This document shows, piece by piece, positions 1 through 11,435 of a stretch of DNA of 64,000 bases (its first letter is position 1; every line of letters begins with the position of its first letter). Below the pieces are notes generated by a model. It worked only from the letters and a program-made list of their open reading frames with translations. It was not told the DNA's origin and made no database searches. Origin of the DNA: Acanthosepion pharaonis (lineage: Eukaryota > Mollusca > Cephalopoda > Sepiida > Sepiidae); contig CAHIKZ030000248.1 in the NCBI GenBank assembly GCA_903632075.3, positions 416,501 through 480,500 of the forward strand. Direction: 5' to 3'. The position numbers and the translations under genes are program-made.

Positions 1-375
1 TATAAATATAAAAATTGTTCAGACTATTGAACAATATTCTTTTTTATGCTTTTGTTGTTACCACAATTTTTTGGCAGATCTATTCTACAACCTTCTTTTG
101 TCATTTAGAGAAGAGTCATTAATATATGTTCAGACCATTAACTATCTCTCTATTCTTTTTATTGTTACCCCAATATTTAGCTCAACTATTCTACAGCCTT
201 CTTCATGTGTACAATCTGTAAGAAAGAAACCTGTTGATATTTTTAGAAAAGCCAACATTCCAAGGATTTTTTTTTATTATTAGCATCATTCTTTGTGTTA
301 CTTTTGTTGTTACCAGAATCTGTGTTGATCCATTCTACAGCCTTCTTCAAGTTTGCAGTTTGTGAGCTGAGGTGT
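1..375 (-). repeat. Degenerate tandem Penelope-like terminal repeats
   Basis: Three diverged units, roughly 105-140 bp apart, each carry a pyrimidine-rich 'ctacagccttcttca'-type core (near 90, 190 and 335), next to 'gttgttacca'. The reverse complement gives the 'gaagaaggctgtag' core found elsewhere in the window at 22892, 23177 and 59352. There it is paired with a 'gaaac' box and a 'aacaacaaagatgagg' tail. I read this as the eroded end of a Penelope-like or other hammerhead-bearing retroelement in minus orientation. No coding sequence survives. Confidence 0.45.
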
Positions 376-479
376 TCAGTATATTTGTCAAAAAAAGTTG
401 TTTTTTTCTTTTACTGTTAATTTTTTTAGAACGTTTCACTGATAAACTCCAGTCCCAAAGAAAGCTGAAACATTGAGAT

Positions 480-1255
480 GATAATAACAAAAGCAACATC
501 TGAGATCTCTCTCTGCCTTTCACCAGCATGGCAGATGCTAACCTCCAAGAAAGTGACTCATTACACCTTCTCAAGCTAACGTTCTTAGCTGACATGAAGT
601 GAAAAGATTAATATTGAATCCATTGCCTGGTCAGCTGCTAAGAAAATTGATACATTGTGTCATGTGAGACAATTTTTCTCTACAGAATCTATCTTACATA
701 TCTATAAGTCTACCAATTGTCCATGCTTAGAATATTGCTGCCACACATGGTTCAGTGCCTCTGCTATTTACCTTGAGCTCCTTGATAAAATCCAAAGAAG
801 AATCAGCAATATTATTGGTCCTAATCTGGTGGTTTGGATTCAGTACCTTTCCTACCACCATAAGGTTGCTTCTCTGACTTTTCTATAAATATTTTCATGG
901 TGATTGTTTAGATGAGCTCTTTGTCATGGTACCTAGACTTTTTGAATTTAAGTACAGTATTAGACTGGCATTGAGATCTCATCAATTTACAGTTGAGCTG
1001 ACTAAATCTAGCTGTAAATTCTATGCTAACAGTTTCTTTTCTCGCTTGTGGAACTCCATTCTGGCTCCATGCTCTCCAGCCAACTTTAATCCGCTAAAAT
1101 TTAAATGCAATGTCAATTACTATCTACTGTTCTCCTGATTACTCTTTCCTCTTCCTGCTCATTATTAATGTTCTAATTCTTACCCACCCTGTAACCCCTT
1201 GTGTCTTAGTGTCTTTAATGCCTTGCATGGCGGGGGGTGATAAGGCTAAAAAAAA
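480..1255 (+). pseudogene. LINE-A reverse transcriptase C-terminal fragment
   Basis: The 3' part of a non-LTR retrotransposon, 5' truncated. Reading through several frames gives the family's conserved C-terminal order: C-H-V-R-Q-F-F (about 655), Y-K-S-T-N-C-P-C-L-E-Y-C-C-H (about 700), L-D-K-I-Q-R-R-I (about 780), then the degraded R-L-W-N-S region (about 1045) and the 3' UTR ending in the family tail 'ggtgataaggctaaaa' with an A-run. At least two frameshifts and several stops make it non-functional. The same order is seen at 26400-27255 and 54905-55470. The family resembles the C terminus of CR1/Jockey-type LINE ORF2, but the clade cannot be fixed by eye. Confidence 0.75.
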
Positions 1256-1554
1256 AAAACACAAACAAGGAGCCATATATTTTGAACAATTCTTGAAATG
1301 ATGGAGATTCATTACAAAATGACAAAGGTTCAAAAAAATCTTAGAATTTTAACTTTTCTCAAAATTATAAATACAGGATTCATCAGGCTTAAAACATTTT
1401 CTATTCATGCGAAATGATGAAAATCTTTTAATTTATTTTCATGAAAATTCATATGTAATCTGAGAAATCTGAAACGGAGTAATTGTTTTTACATTTGAAT
1501 ATATAAGAGCTTTTTTGAAAGAAGGGAAAGTTTTCCATTTAATTGACTGTACAT
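1256..1554. other. AT-rich sequence, nothing recognised
   Basis: No open frame of note, no structured repeat and no match to the repeat families of this window. Confidence 0.6.
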
Positions 1555-1732
1555 GAATATGATACCAAAGACAAGGACTGGGGGTGGGCATTGAGCCATC
1601 TACCCGACAAGCATATATGAATAGATAGTAAAACGGGGAGTGAGGGAGATGGTAAAAAGGTATACATTACTAAAAGCTAAGAATAGGAAGTTGTGGGGAG
1701 CCATGATTGCCAAGTCCTGAAGAGACAAAGAA
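1555..1732 (+). pseudogene. LINE-B 3' terminal fragment
   Basis: Short 3' end of LINE-B: the 'ggtaaaaaggtatacattactaaa' to 'aggaagttgtgg' stretch, followed by 'gagccatgattgcc' and 'gtcctgaagagac'. These words recur in the same order at 5080-5172, 26285-26385 and 52210-52305. Too short to give protein. Confidence 0.7.
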
Positions 1733-3129
1733 AGAAGACATTAATTTGAAATGTTAAGATGCAAACATATCAACTTCATTAAGAAAAAATGAGAACACAC
1801 TGATTCTAGGAAAACTAATGGCTGAAAAAATTCACTATTTTTTATTTTGTGATTAGGTGAAAATTAACAAAGGGAGACTACTCTGTAGTTAACCAAAATA
1901 CAACTAGATTTAAAATTGAAAATTATCTTTATTTTTACACTTACTAATCCCTAATCAGCAGGAGTCTAGTATTAAATGATTTTTAACATATATACTTACA
2001 ACTTAGTAAAACAAAATTTATAAGAAAATCTGTAAATATTTTTGCTGTAAAACATTATTTCCATATAAAAATATGTAAGAAAACATTTTTTCACAAAATA
2101 AATGTATTATTTTTTCATAGGTATTATTATTTTATGCAGCAATTACTAATTTTTTAAATTTATTTTCAATGTTGACATGACTTTACAATTTACAATTTTT
2201 GTAACAAATGCAAATATATAAAATAAAATCATTCGACTGAGCACAAATACAGACCTTACACTATTATTATTAAGTTGGAACTGGAACTTGCTTTAGATTT
2301 TATATTAGAGCAGTTAAGAGTATTGCTCTGACAAAAATCTTGCTATGATGTGCCTTTTTGTGTTAAAGTAAAAAACATCCACAAAGAGAAATTGAGCAAG
2401 ACCTTTACGCCAAATTTATATCTTGTCCAAATCTAAAAAAAATGGATTTAAGTGAGTGAAGCGTGTAGATGTGAGTGAGGACCATACTTCTTTGAACCAT
2501 ATAGACTGGCACTATAGTATTACAAACAAGGAACTATACCAAATAACAGAAACCACATCACTTGAGAACTTTTAAAAGCAGCAATAACTAAAACAGATAT
2601 CACATGTAAGTCTAAGAGAAAATAATGACATAATCAAGGTGTTTATGTTTCACACTACCCCTAACAGACAGCAAGGAAAGAAGCCCACAATAGACTGAAA
2701 ATAATGATAACCACTACTGCACTTGAGAAATCTATTTTCCTGAAAAATTGTTTTAAGAGAAATATTTTTGTTTAATTTAAGCCAAAAGTAACACTAACTG
2801 CTCGTCCAGTGAATGCCAAATCATTCCTTATAAAGAAGCAGCTAATGTTAACATTACCACCTATGAGTCCACAATATTATTAGTATTTTTTTTTTATACA
2901 GACCTTTTTTTCAAAGCTTATTTCATATACACACTTAAAGACTGTCTCTGATTCAACTATAGTATTAACATTAACCTGATTCTATAAGTATCAGTTACAC
3001 TTAGTTGTACTTTTCCTGTAGCTGCTACTAATGGCAGATACAAATATTGAGATTCTGTCAGTTTGAAGGATTTATTTTTATTGACAACTGTTTGCAACAA
3101 TGCCTCAAGTGAAAGATGTTGGTTCCAAA
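1733..3129. other. AT-rich interval with one dispersed-repeat piece
   Basis: Mostly featureless. About 2285-2350 resembles 8015-8095 (shared 'caaaaatctt' and 'ctatgatgtg' words with a common flank), so it is part of a low-copy dispersed repeat of unknown type. Nothing else is recognised. Confidence 0.5.
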
Positions 3130-3445
3130 ATCTGTGAATGTCTGCTAAAAATCTCCTCTCCTCAAATTTATAAACAAAATGCATTCTGGGATTTCTTCTG
3201 AGTCAATAAAAAATCAACAATTGTTTGTCTTACCCACATAGCTTTTTCTTTCATACTTTGAAGTCAGAAGACTATAACCACTTGACTGTATCCCTTTTGC
3301 TTATGAACACTGTTTCTTTTTTACTGTCTTATAATTGCTTTATTTTGATATTGTCTTGCCTTGTTCATTTCTTTTATTATTTTGCTCTGTTCTCGTTTTT
3401 ATTTTCATTATGTTGTTCATCGTAATTTTGTCAATTCCAATTAAA
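3130..3445 (+). repeat. Dispersed repeat R-A, copy 1
   Basis: Shares a long collinear pattern with 36120-36545 (same strand) and 6838-7205 (opposite strand): 'tgggatttcttctgagtcaa', then 'tgaagtcagaa', then a T-rich block of 'gccttgtt'/'ttttgctct' words ending near 'ttgtcaattc'. Three copies in 64 kb in both orientations mark a mobile family about 300-400 bp long. I see no terminal inverted repeats, tRNA-like promoter or reading frame, so the class is unknown. Confidence 0.6.
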
Positions 3446-3744
3446 AATGGCTGCCTATTCAACAAAAGTAAATGAAACAATATTTGATTCTAAAGCACAA
3501 AACTAGTTTAAGTATTTTACTATCAGTGACTTGTGCCTGGAAATATAACCCAGAGGTGAATGACAATTAGTTTTCAATTATGAAGATTTAAAACTTTAGA
3601 TAAAGAAGAACTTGGCTGCTACAAGCCAGGTAAATCAGGCAAATAGACCATATGTAGAGTATTTATATCATCTTGAAAGAAAACAGAGGTACTTAAAAAA
3701 GAACAACTATTTTGATACACCTTCATGTAAACATTTGGGTTGAG

Positions 3745-4560
3745 AAATATTTTAAGAAGAAATTTTTCTTAAAATAAGTAATAACCATTTCTAATGTTTC
3801 AATTAAAAATGGTTATTAATTATTTTAAGTAGAAATTTTTCTTAAAACCATTTCTAATATTTCAATTAAAAATGGTTATTAATTATTTTAAGTAGAAATT
3901 TTTCTTAAAACCATTTCTAATATTTCAATTAAAAATGGTTATTAATTATTTTAAGTAGAAATTTTTCTTAAAACCATTTCTAATATTTCAATTAAAAATG
4001 GTTATTAATTATTTTAAGTAGAATTTTTTTAAAACCATTTCTAATATTTCAATTAAAAATGGTTATTAATTATTTTAAGTAGAAATTTTTCTTAAAACCA
4101 TTTCTAATATTTCAATTAAAAATGGTTATTAATTATTTTAAGTAGAAATTTTTCTTAAAATAAGTAATAACCATTTCTAATGTTTCAATTAAAAATGGTT
4201 ATTAATTATTTTAAGAAGAAATTTTTTCTTAAAATAAGTAATAACTATTTCTAATGTTTCAATTAAAAATGGTTATTATTTATTTTAAGTAGAAATTTTT
4301 CTTAAAATAAGTAATAACCATTTCTAATGTTTCAATTAAAAATGGTTATTAATTATTTTAAGAAGAAATTTTTTCTTAAAATAAGTAATAACTATTTCTA
4401 ATGTTTCAATTAAAATGGTTATTATTTATTTAAGTAGAAATTTTCTTAAAATAAGTAATAACCATTTCTAATGTTTCAATTAAAAATGGTTATTAATTAT
4501 TTTAAGAAGAAATTTTTTCTTAAAATAAGTAATAACTATTTCTAATGTTTCAATTAAGAT
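3745..4560. repeat. Minisatellite of 63-72 bp palindromic units
   Basis: About twelve tandem units built from 'aaccatttctaat', 'tttcaattaaaaatggtta' and 'ttaattattttaagtagaaa'. Within a unit 'aaccattt' is inverted against 'aaatggtt', and 'tttaagtagaaa' lies opposite 'ttcttaaaat', so each unit can fold into two short hairpins. Two unit types exist: a short one lacking 'ataagtaat' (3840-4140) and a longer one containing it (both ends), which suggests higher-order expansion from within. Confidence 0.9.
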
Positions 4561-4654
4561 AATGTTCTTCTTAAAATATTTCCCACCACAAATATTTATA
4601 TGAGAGTGTATCAGAATTAATTTCCTTTTTTCAAGCTCCTCTGCAAATTGTTTT

Positions 4655-5172
4655 AAAAGAGGACAGAAAATGTGACACTGAAACCCAAATAACAAAAAAT
4701 GCCTTCCAAAAGTGCAGAAAAATATTAAGAAACAGGAAAATTTCATTAGAAACAAAGAAAAACTTACTAAACTGTTATGTAATATCAATCCTCCTCTCTA
4801 GTAGTGAATGCTGGACAATCTCCTCCCAGCTGAAAAGGGGACTTGAGGCAATAGAATGTGCTTCTACAGAAGGCTACTGAGAATACCATGGACTAAACAT
4901 ATAAGTAATGAAGAAGTTTGAAGGAAAATGGAAACAAATATCAGAAAGAGAGGGTTGAATTTCCTACATTATAAGGGAAGAGGGCTTGGAGAATTTGACA
5001 CCCACAGGACATATTGAAAGCAAGAAGGAGAGTAGAAAGCAGCAAATAACCTATCTAACAAGTTTGTGTAAATGGTTGGCAGAGCAGGGATTGGGAGGGA
5101 TAGGAAACATACAAAACTTTGTAAGAGCTACAAAGGATAGGAAGCTGTGGAGAGCCATGGAAAGGATTGGGA
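4655..5172 (+). pseudogene. LINE-B C-terminal fragment
   Basis: The end of a LINE-B ORF2. Conceptual translation shows C-D-T-E then A-F-Q-K (about 4670-4710), the hallmark S-E-C-W-T-I-S-S (about 4805-4830), then R-R-M-L/R-I-P-W-like and Y-L-T-S-L-C-K-W (about 5050-5080), ending in the shared 'ggaagctgtgg' and 'gagccatgg' tail. Frameshifts near 4850 and 4940 break it. The family resembles the post-RT tail of RTE/Jockey-type endonuclease-reverse transcriptases common in invertebrates. Confidence 0.8.
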
Positions 5173-5179
5173 AATAGTT

Positions 5180-5500
5180 GTTTTTTCAGCTTTGGTATTC
5201 ATTGGTTGTGTAATGGAAATGAGAAATTGGAAAGCCAAGTTCCAATTCCAGTCGGTTTTGTTTAATTCACTTACAAACAAATACCCTTGGGAAAGGTATG
5301 AATCCATCTCTTTGCCTCATCCCCAGTTACAAATTGAATAACAGGACAAACTATAGTGTTGGGTGGCAACCAGTACTACCACAGAAAGAAACCTACTGCA
5401 GGGAAAGCCTCTGCCTAGTCAGTCACGGATCAAAAGAGGCATGATCGCCCAAGCATGTATCACACATGGAACTTAACTGACTGGCTGATTCATTGCATCA
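5180..5500 (+). mobile_element. tRNA-derived SINE, degraded
   Basis: Collinear with the SINEs at 44462-44700 (plus) and 19755-20070 (minus). It has a 5' tRNA-like part with 'gagaaattggaaagccaagt' and 'ccaattccagtc' (decayed B box), then 'ggtatgaatcc', 'gtgttgggtggcaaccagt', 'accacagaaagaaa' and a tail 'tcagtcacggatcaaaaga' to 'aagcatgtatcacacatgg'. The A box is eroded. It directly follows the LINE-B tail. Confidence 0.7.
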
Positions 5501-6837
5501 TTTCAAATATTTCAAGAGTGGATTAGCAAAAACTTTTGATCAGTGTATTTGCTCTTCTTGGGAGAAATTTGTGGCAACTTTCTCCTGTGATTCTCGTAAC
5601 AGATGAATCAATATTCATCAGACTTAGACATAATCCCTGATGAGATATATTAACATGTTAGAAAAACTGAAAGCTTTATTTGAACTCTAATGGCAATGGT
5701 GAGATTTTCTATTCCCATTTAAAGGAATATTTGACATTCATTAACTGAATAGTAAACATTAATTTTGGTTTAAATTTATAAAACCTATTAAAACAGAATC
5801 TTCCTCAATAAACTGAGTAGCAGCACTTCACCTGTGATGATTTTCATGGTGAAATTTGTGACAATGCTCTCCGCTCATCTGTCATTCACTGCATGTGAGA
5901 TGACATCCAAAGTTGATTGTATCTGCATAATACACCCAACTTGCTCTGTTCACAGGTTTGTCTTTTTGGCCGTGATCACATTCAACAAAAAAAAAAAAAT
6001 AACGACATTGTTAACAACAATACGATTTCTCACTTAACCGTGGGATCTTTCCTTCAACTTTGAGAAGTGGACTGCTATCTTAATAACTTCCTTCTATTCA
6101 CTGCCTGTTGCTTCAGTCACTGCTGATACCTCATTCCTGGCTACTGGGCAGCTACTAACTCACTGGTCACTTCTCTCACCGCTGGACCCCTTTCTCCTTG
6201 ACTTCCTACCTCACTTCCCTTATATGGATAATAGCTGGAGTCCCTCACTCCATCCACTTGTGTTCCAGAAGGTTCAAGACCACCCATTTAGCTTTTTAGA
6301 TGGTCAACTTCTTCAAAGGACTACTTTTATGATTATCTAAAATCATTGATAAAATTTTATGTTAGTAATTCAAAGGCAGACTGGAGACATGAATCCTGAA
6401 AACCCTGGCAATTCAGTTAACTCAAGGATGAACTGGAGATGAAATTCCGATAGTTGAGTGGACTTAAAACAGGAGTTTATCTACTTATCTTCTAAAGATG
6501 TGTGAGAAATTGTATTGTTACAATATTAAACAAATAGAAAAATGTTCCCTGAGGAGAAATTTCAATAAACTCAGATAATGCCTTAAGGTTAAACCCACTT
6601 TGACAGGAAGGGAAACAAGCCTGCTACTGCCACTGCTTAAAACATATCCATTAAATGGAGGAGTAGAAGTCTAATATTTTCAGTAGGGAAAAGGCAAAAA
6701 TAGAAAAATTATCATTGGACTGATTATTACAGACTTAAAGAGAATTTTTTATGTCATAATAATATGCTATGATAAGTATATGAAAGTATTCTAACCTTTG
6801 GCATTAACAAAAATTTCAAGTTCTTATTTATTTTTTC
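5501..6837. other. Mostly unassigned, with one repeat R-C copy
   Basis: About 5690-5810 resembles 40735-40855 ('gacattcattaactgaa' against 'gacatttactgactgaa', same flanking order), so it is a two-copy dispersed repeat here called R-C. The remainder, including the somewhat C-rich 6080-6290, gives no open frame or family I recognise. Confidence 0.5.
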
Positions 6838-7205
6838 TGGATGTGGAGTGAGTAGCCATGGGCAAATGCAAAATAAGTAACAGAATTGTCCATCAAACAA
6901 AATTGACAAAGTTTGCAATAAGCAATAACAAGAAAAAGAAAAGAACAAGGCAAAATATAGTATAAAGCAAGCAAACAATATGTGCAACGCAAAGCAACAG
7001 TAATATGGTCAAAATTTCACAAAGAATTGAGGTTGACACACAAGAGCAAGTTTGGACAAGTGAATGTAGCATTCTGACTTCAAGATGAGACAGACTGGGA
7101 TTGAGTCAGATGAAACCGAGAACTGGCTTATTTTATTGGCTAGGAAAAAATCCCAGCATACATTGGTGTGCTTCTGCCTATAAATTGGGGAGGGGCAAGT
7201 ATTTT
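6838..7205 (-). repeat. Dispersed repeat R-A, copy 2
   Basis: Reverse complement of the family at 3130-3445 and 36120-36545. Shared landmarks are 'cagaattgtccatcaaac', 'gcattctgacttcaagatga', 'gactgggattgagtcagatg', 'aaaatcccagc' and 'ggggaggggcaa'. Copies 2 and 3 are the most similar pair and are also the longest. Confidence 0.7.
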
Positions 7206-9257
7206 GCAGTCATTCCCATAGAGATTGAAATCAACACTGGACTAAAATATATATCAGTGTCTCAGTTACTTAAAAAATGATGATGTCTCTGCATATAAAG
7301 AATGAAACATTTGCAACTATTCTTATTAATTCTAATTTGTATTTATTTTCATTAAGATTTTTTTTTTAAATTTTTATTGCAACTTTTACTCAGGCTGTCA
7401 ATGCACTGCAGTGAGTAGACATTGTAGAATCAGAAATAAAATGGAAAGTTTCTTGGCAAGATTAAAAATAAAGATAATATTTCTGCTGATAACACTTTTA
7501 AGTTTGTCATGGAGAAAAAATTAAACCTAACTGCATTATTTTGATATCAATCTGAATAACAAAGAAGTTGAAAAACAAAATGGATTCTTTTTATTACTTG
7601 TTCATTTCTTTCACTTTTAGAATGCACACGTTGTGAATTTGTAACATGTAAACATGCATATTTGAAAAAAGACTTGTAAAAACTTCTATTTGAATTCAGT
7701 TATCATGGTATGACAATAAATAAAAATAACAATAAATTTGATTGTTATTGCTTTATAATAACTATTGTCTTGAAGTTTTCAAGTCTCATTGATCTTACAA
7801 TATTCAGATATCAAGACAAGGACAAGTAACTCTGTCCAAACCTATAAAGTGAGAATCTGATTGGCAATTGAAAGGAGAAAATAATGAAAAACAGCTGAAT
7901 CTACTCAAAAGCATTCTTCAGAAGAAAATCCTTTTGTTTTTTGCTATTTCATTCATTCATTTCTCAATTTCTATCAGCTTTTAAAATAAAAATAGGGAAT
8001 GACATACATTCTTGATATGAAACTGGAAATTGCTTTATTCTTCCAGTTAGAGCCTATCATTGATATTGCCCTAACAAAAATCTTACTATGATGTGGTGAT
8101 TTTGCTGCATTATAGTAACATAACCATAAACAGGATCTATATAATATAGATTATTAGATGCTATCATAGATACATCCGCATACAAATATTTACACATAAA
8201 CGCATGTACATCCAAATATGTACAGATATATATTCACATTCAAACTCACACATACATGCATAAGGAGTTTCTAAACATTTCATTCTGACCAAAAAGCACT
8301 TAAAAATTGGATGTTGCATTATTTAGTCAGATTACGGTAAGTGACTCATAGCACAAACTTTTCAGTATCTCCTCATAAATAACTCAAGCAAATTAAATCA
8401 GAAATGTGTACACTTGATTTCATGGAGAATATACCTTTAAAAAGTGATCATATAGATGTTTATGTGCCATAAAACTATATCTGTTTCTTTGAGAATTGAA
8501 AAAATCTGATGATTATGGACTTTTAATTAATTGCTTAATTAATTGAGAATAAAAAAAAGATTCTCAGTGCAAGAGTAAATTTTAGTTAATATAATTTAAA
8601 ACTAAAACTAAAATGAAGTAAACTTTCTCAGTTTAACCCTTTTATATCATGTCCTCCTTCATGTTCTGAACAGAACGTAACTTCCTGTACTTGAGTCATC
8701 ATTATCTCCATTTCTGCCCTCCCCTGCTCTCAACCATTGCATCATACCCTAAACAGAACCTTTTCCTGGAATCTGTTTTTCATCTGTATGGAGCCCTAAA
8801 ATTTCAGACTTATGTAAGCAGTCCCCTTCCACAGACAATTCATGTAGACTCCAGGAAAGCCCAAAAAAGGCTGGGAGTATTGCCTTTCCTCCTTCAAAGA
8901 AAGGCACACCCGGTTAAGTGAAATTTGGAGATATCTTAAACCAACATTATTTTATTCTGATCCGCTTTATCATTAAAGAAAGAATTTTTTTTTTCTTTTG
9001 ATAAATATCATAGATACAGAGAAAAGGTAATCATTAAAGTATTTTTAGCTGGCTTTGGTAACACACCTGACTTCATAGATAAATGATAGTCAAAGGCAAT
9101 AGAAAATTTGTGTAAAAATATAAAAAAAGTCCATTTTGTATTTTTCATCCATGTGAGACAAAAAAAAATATGCAATAAACATATTCTAAATGTATTAATA
9201 TTTTCATAATATTAGCAGTGACAAAAAGTGATCCCTAATAATTATGTTAATAGTTCT
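7206..9257. other. AT-rich interval, little recognised
   Basis: Contains the second copy of the repeat seen at 2285-2350 (about 8015-8095), a short AT palindrome at about 8523-8548 ('taattaattgcttaattaat' type) and A/T runs. The window 8640-8920 has a modestly open plus-strand frame with no family resemblance; I do not call it a gene. Confidence 0.5.
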
Positions 9258-9663
9258 GTTAGAGACAAGCACCAGCCAATAATGATAAAGTCTTTTTAGA
9301 AGGGAATATAAAGTTGGGATTCCATAAAACAATTCTACTGCACCATTATACTTTATTGAGGTATAAGTAAGATCATCTGCCACTTTTTATAGGTAGAGAA
9401 CAAAAAGACATATTCAGTTCCCTACCTAGAAAAGTGGCAGATGATCTTACTTATACTCAATAAAGGATAATGGTGCAATAGAATTGTTTTATGGAAGCCC
9501 AACTTTATATTCCCTTCTAAAAAGACATTATCATTATTGACTGGTGCTTGTCTCTAACAGGGTTACTAATAAGATATATTCTGAATATGTCTTTTTGTTC
9601 CCTACCTAGAATAGTGGCAGATGATCTTACTTATACTTAATAAAGGATAATGGTGCAGTAGAA
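9258..9663. mobile_element. Long foldback (hairpin) element with a partial third arm
   Basis: Arm 9258-9396 is almost exactly the reverse complement of 9422-9558, with a 25-nt spacer ('agaacaaaaagacatattca' and on). The inverted spacer then recurs at about 9579-9600, followed by a third partial arm 9602-9663 in the orientation of the second arm. The arms differ by only a few changes, so this is young compared with its neighbours. No coding capacity. This is a MITE-like or foldback structure; the transcript would give a long dsRNA stem. Confidence 0.9.
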
Positions 9664-10004
9664 GAAAGAAAGGATATAAGCCTTAGCTACAGATCCATGT
9701 ATACTATTGTTATACTGGAACATACCTATTCTATTGTTAATAGACTCTCCCACCTATAATAAGTAGGAATAGTAGCAGTTGCTGAGTCGCTCAGTAAGTT
9801 GGTCAGTCAGTCGATGCCGGACGACCGTTAGTCGGATATTAAAGTATCAGCCACCACAACTAGATTGCTGCGTCATTAACTATTATATCAAGTTCCTAAC
9901 GTTTTGTACGTCAAACCTATTTTAGGACCGACTTAGTGAAATACAAGCCTCCACTGTGAAACTACTCTATAACAACTATATGACCAGTCTGTAGCTAGAT
10001 GCTT
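9664..10004. other. Possible leader or LTR of the gag relic
   Basis: Less AT-rich than its surroundings ('gtcagtcgatgccggacgac' near 9810). It immediately precedes the gag relic, so it may be the LTR or leader of that element. I found no second copy in the window and no clear TG..CA borders. Confidence 0.3.
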
Positions 10005-10345
10005 GAATTTGAACAAATCGGTAGATGTCTACTTGGCAGATCTCTGCAGACTGTCAGCCTTATATGGTGGGGTATCTGAATGTAGATTTGTGTATGCCTT
10101 TTTTGGCAGGGTTGCCGGAGCGCTTTAGGCAGCTGCTTCATGCTTCCTCTTGAATGGATGCACTAGATATTAACCAGCTGTTAGACAAAACCAGAACTGC
10201 ACTGAAGAATTATGCACCAGTAGTGAAATTGCAGTATACACACAGCCTATGCTTCCATCAAAGATCTGCAGAGTAATATCATTTGCCACAGATGTGGTGG
10301 TGCTAATCACTTGGCTAGAAAGTGTTTGAGTTGACGAGCTGGGAA
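10005..10345 (+). pseudogene. Ty3/gypsy-type gag relic with CCHC zinc knuckle
   Basis: Translation of about 10005-10140 gives a capsid-like stretch with the pattern Y-L-A-D-L-C-R-L and A-F-L-A-G-L-P-E-R-F-R-Q-L-L, typical of Ty3/gypsy Gag. After frame changes, about 10276-10330 encodes a retroviral-type zinc knuckle, C-H-R-C-G-G-A-N-H-L-A-R-K-C (C-x2-C-x4-H-x4-C). In retroelements this binds the genomic RNA during packaging. Stops and shifts make it non-functional. No protease or RT follows; the LINE-B scrap at 10515 comes next. Confidence 0.75.
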
Positions 10346-10514
10346 AAGTGAGAGCTGACAAGGAGACAAACCTGTACCAAAAGCAATAAGTGTGAGGCTG
10401 GTGCTATGAAGGTTGAGCACAATGAAGGAATTGGTCTAAAACTACAAGTTGTCTGTCAACATGGTGCTGGTCCCATCAAACCAAAACTTGGCAGACAAGT
10501 TAACCCACATAGCC

Positions 10515-10575
10515 AAAAGGTAACTCGTTACAAAGGATATGAAATTGTGGAGAGCCATGATTGCTACATGAAGAA
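10515..10575 (+). pseudogene. LINE-B 3' end scrap
   Basis: Contains 'gttacaaaggatatgaaatt' then 'gtggagagccatgattgc', the LINE-B terminal signature, joined directly to gag-relic sequence. Confidence 0.6.
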
Positions 10576-10879
10576 GAATCTGTAATTGCAATACAGCTTT
10601 TTGTGCTCATTTCATGTTATGTCAGAATGATGTGATTCTGGATTGAAAATCAGTCCTCTTATATGAACAGAAAATTTCAGCGCTTAAAAGAAATCAACCT
10701 GGAAGACCTGTTAGCATCAAGCTTCCATGTAATGGAAAACTTTAGAAATCATTTACAGCAGTGTATGGCAAATAAAGGCCACAATCTGGAGGATATAATT
10801 TTTAAAATCAAATACCATATATACTCATGTTTCAAGCAAATTTTGAAGACTTAATTTTGAAGCTAATTTTAAGTTGGTC

Positions 10880-11172
10880 ATACATGAGATATAAAATTAG
10901 TATATGTACTACTGGCCCTGGCTACACCATTGAAGCAAATTATATATTTATTTACTGTAGTCAAAAAGTACAGCTGTATTTAAAATAAACAAGTATATGC
11001 AACAAGTATAGCATTATTAAAAATCATTTTTAACTTATCTAATTAGAAAATGGGATAAAGTGATAGAGGAAAAGAGCTTAGTCTATTGTAATTTGGTCTT
11101 TCAAAAAAGAACTTGCATGATACATGAAATACATAAAATCAGTTTTTTATAAGTGAAAATTTGGGGTTACAC
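10880..11172. repeat. Direct duplication, copy 1
   Basis: Collinear with 11436-11912: 'tatgtactactgg', 'gtagtcaaaaagtacagctg', 'tatgcaacaagtatagcatt', 'attgtaatttggtctttcaa', 'gaacttgcatgatacatga', 'ataagtgaaaatttgggg'. Copy 1 lacks about 180 bp present in copy 2. It is probably part of a DNA transposon or retroelement of unknown class. Confidence 0.8.
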
Positions 11173-11195
11173 GTGTGTGTATATATATATATATA

Positions 11196-11325
11196 TATGA
11201 AATAAATGCAAATGTGTCAGTGTGTCACACATTTTCAATTAAAGGGATATAACTCATGTTAAAGAAATTTTGCATTCCCAAGTTTTCATTACTGCAATTG
11301 TTTTCAGTCATTTTTTGTGAAAAAA
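11196..11325 (+). repeat. Helitron-like 5' end fragment
   Basis: Shares 'aataaatgcaaatgtgtcag', 'tgtgtcaca', 'ttaaagggatataactc' and 'caagttttcattactgcaat' with 48815-49030, which precedes a Helitron-like N-terminal coding relic. It lies between the two copies of the direct duplication. Confidence 0.5.
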
Positions 11326-11326
11326 T

Positions 11327-11330
<4 letters not shown>

Positions 11331-11383
<53 letters not shown>
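11331..11383. repeat. (TA)n microsatellite
   Basis: About 26 TA dinucleotides followed by a short CA run. Confidence 0.95.
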
Positions 11384-11391
<8 letters not shown>

Positions 11392-11435
11392 GACACACAG
11401 AGTATATTTTCTTTGAAGATAATTTTGAGGGGGCC

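Noticed and set aside
8691..8921. A 76-codon plus-strand frame in a slightly GC-richer patch
   Set aside because: No homologous copy, domain or supporting signal.
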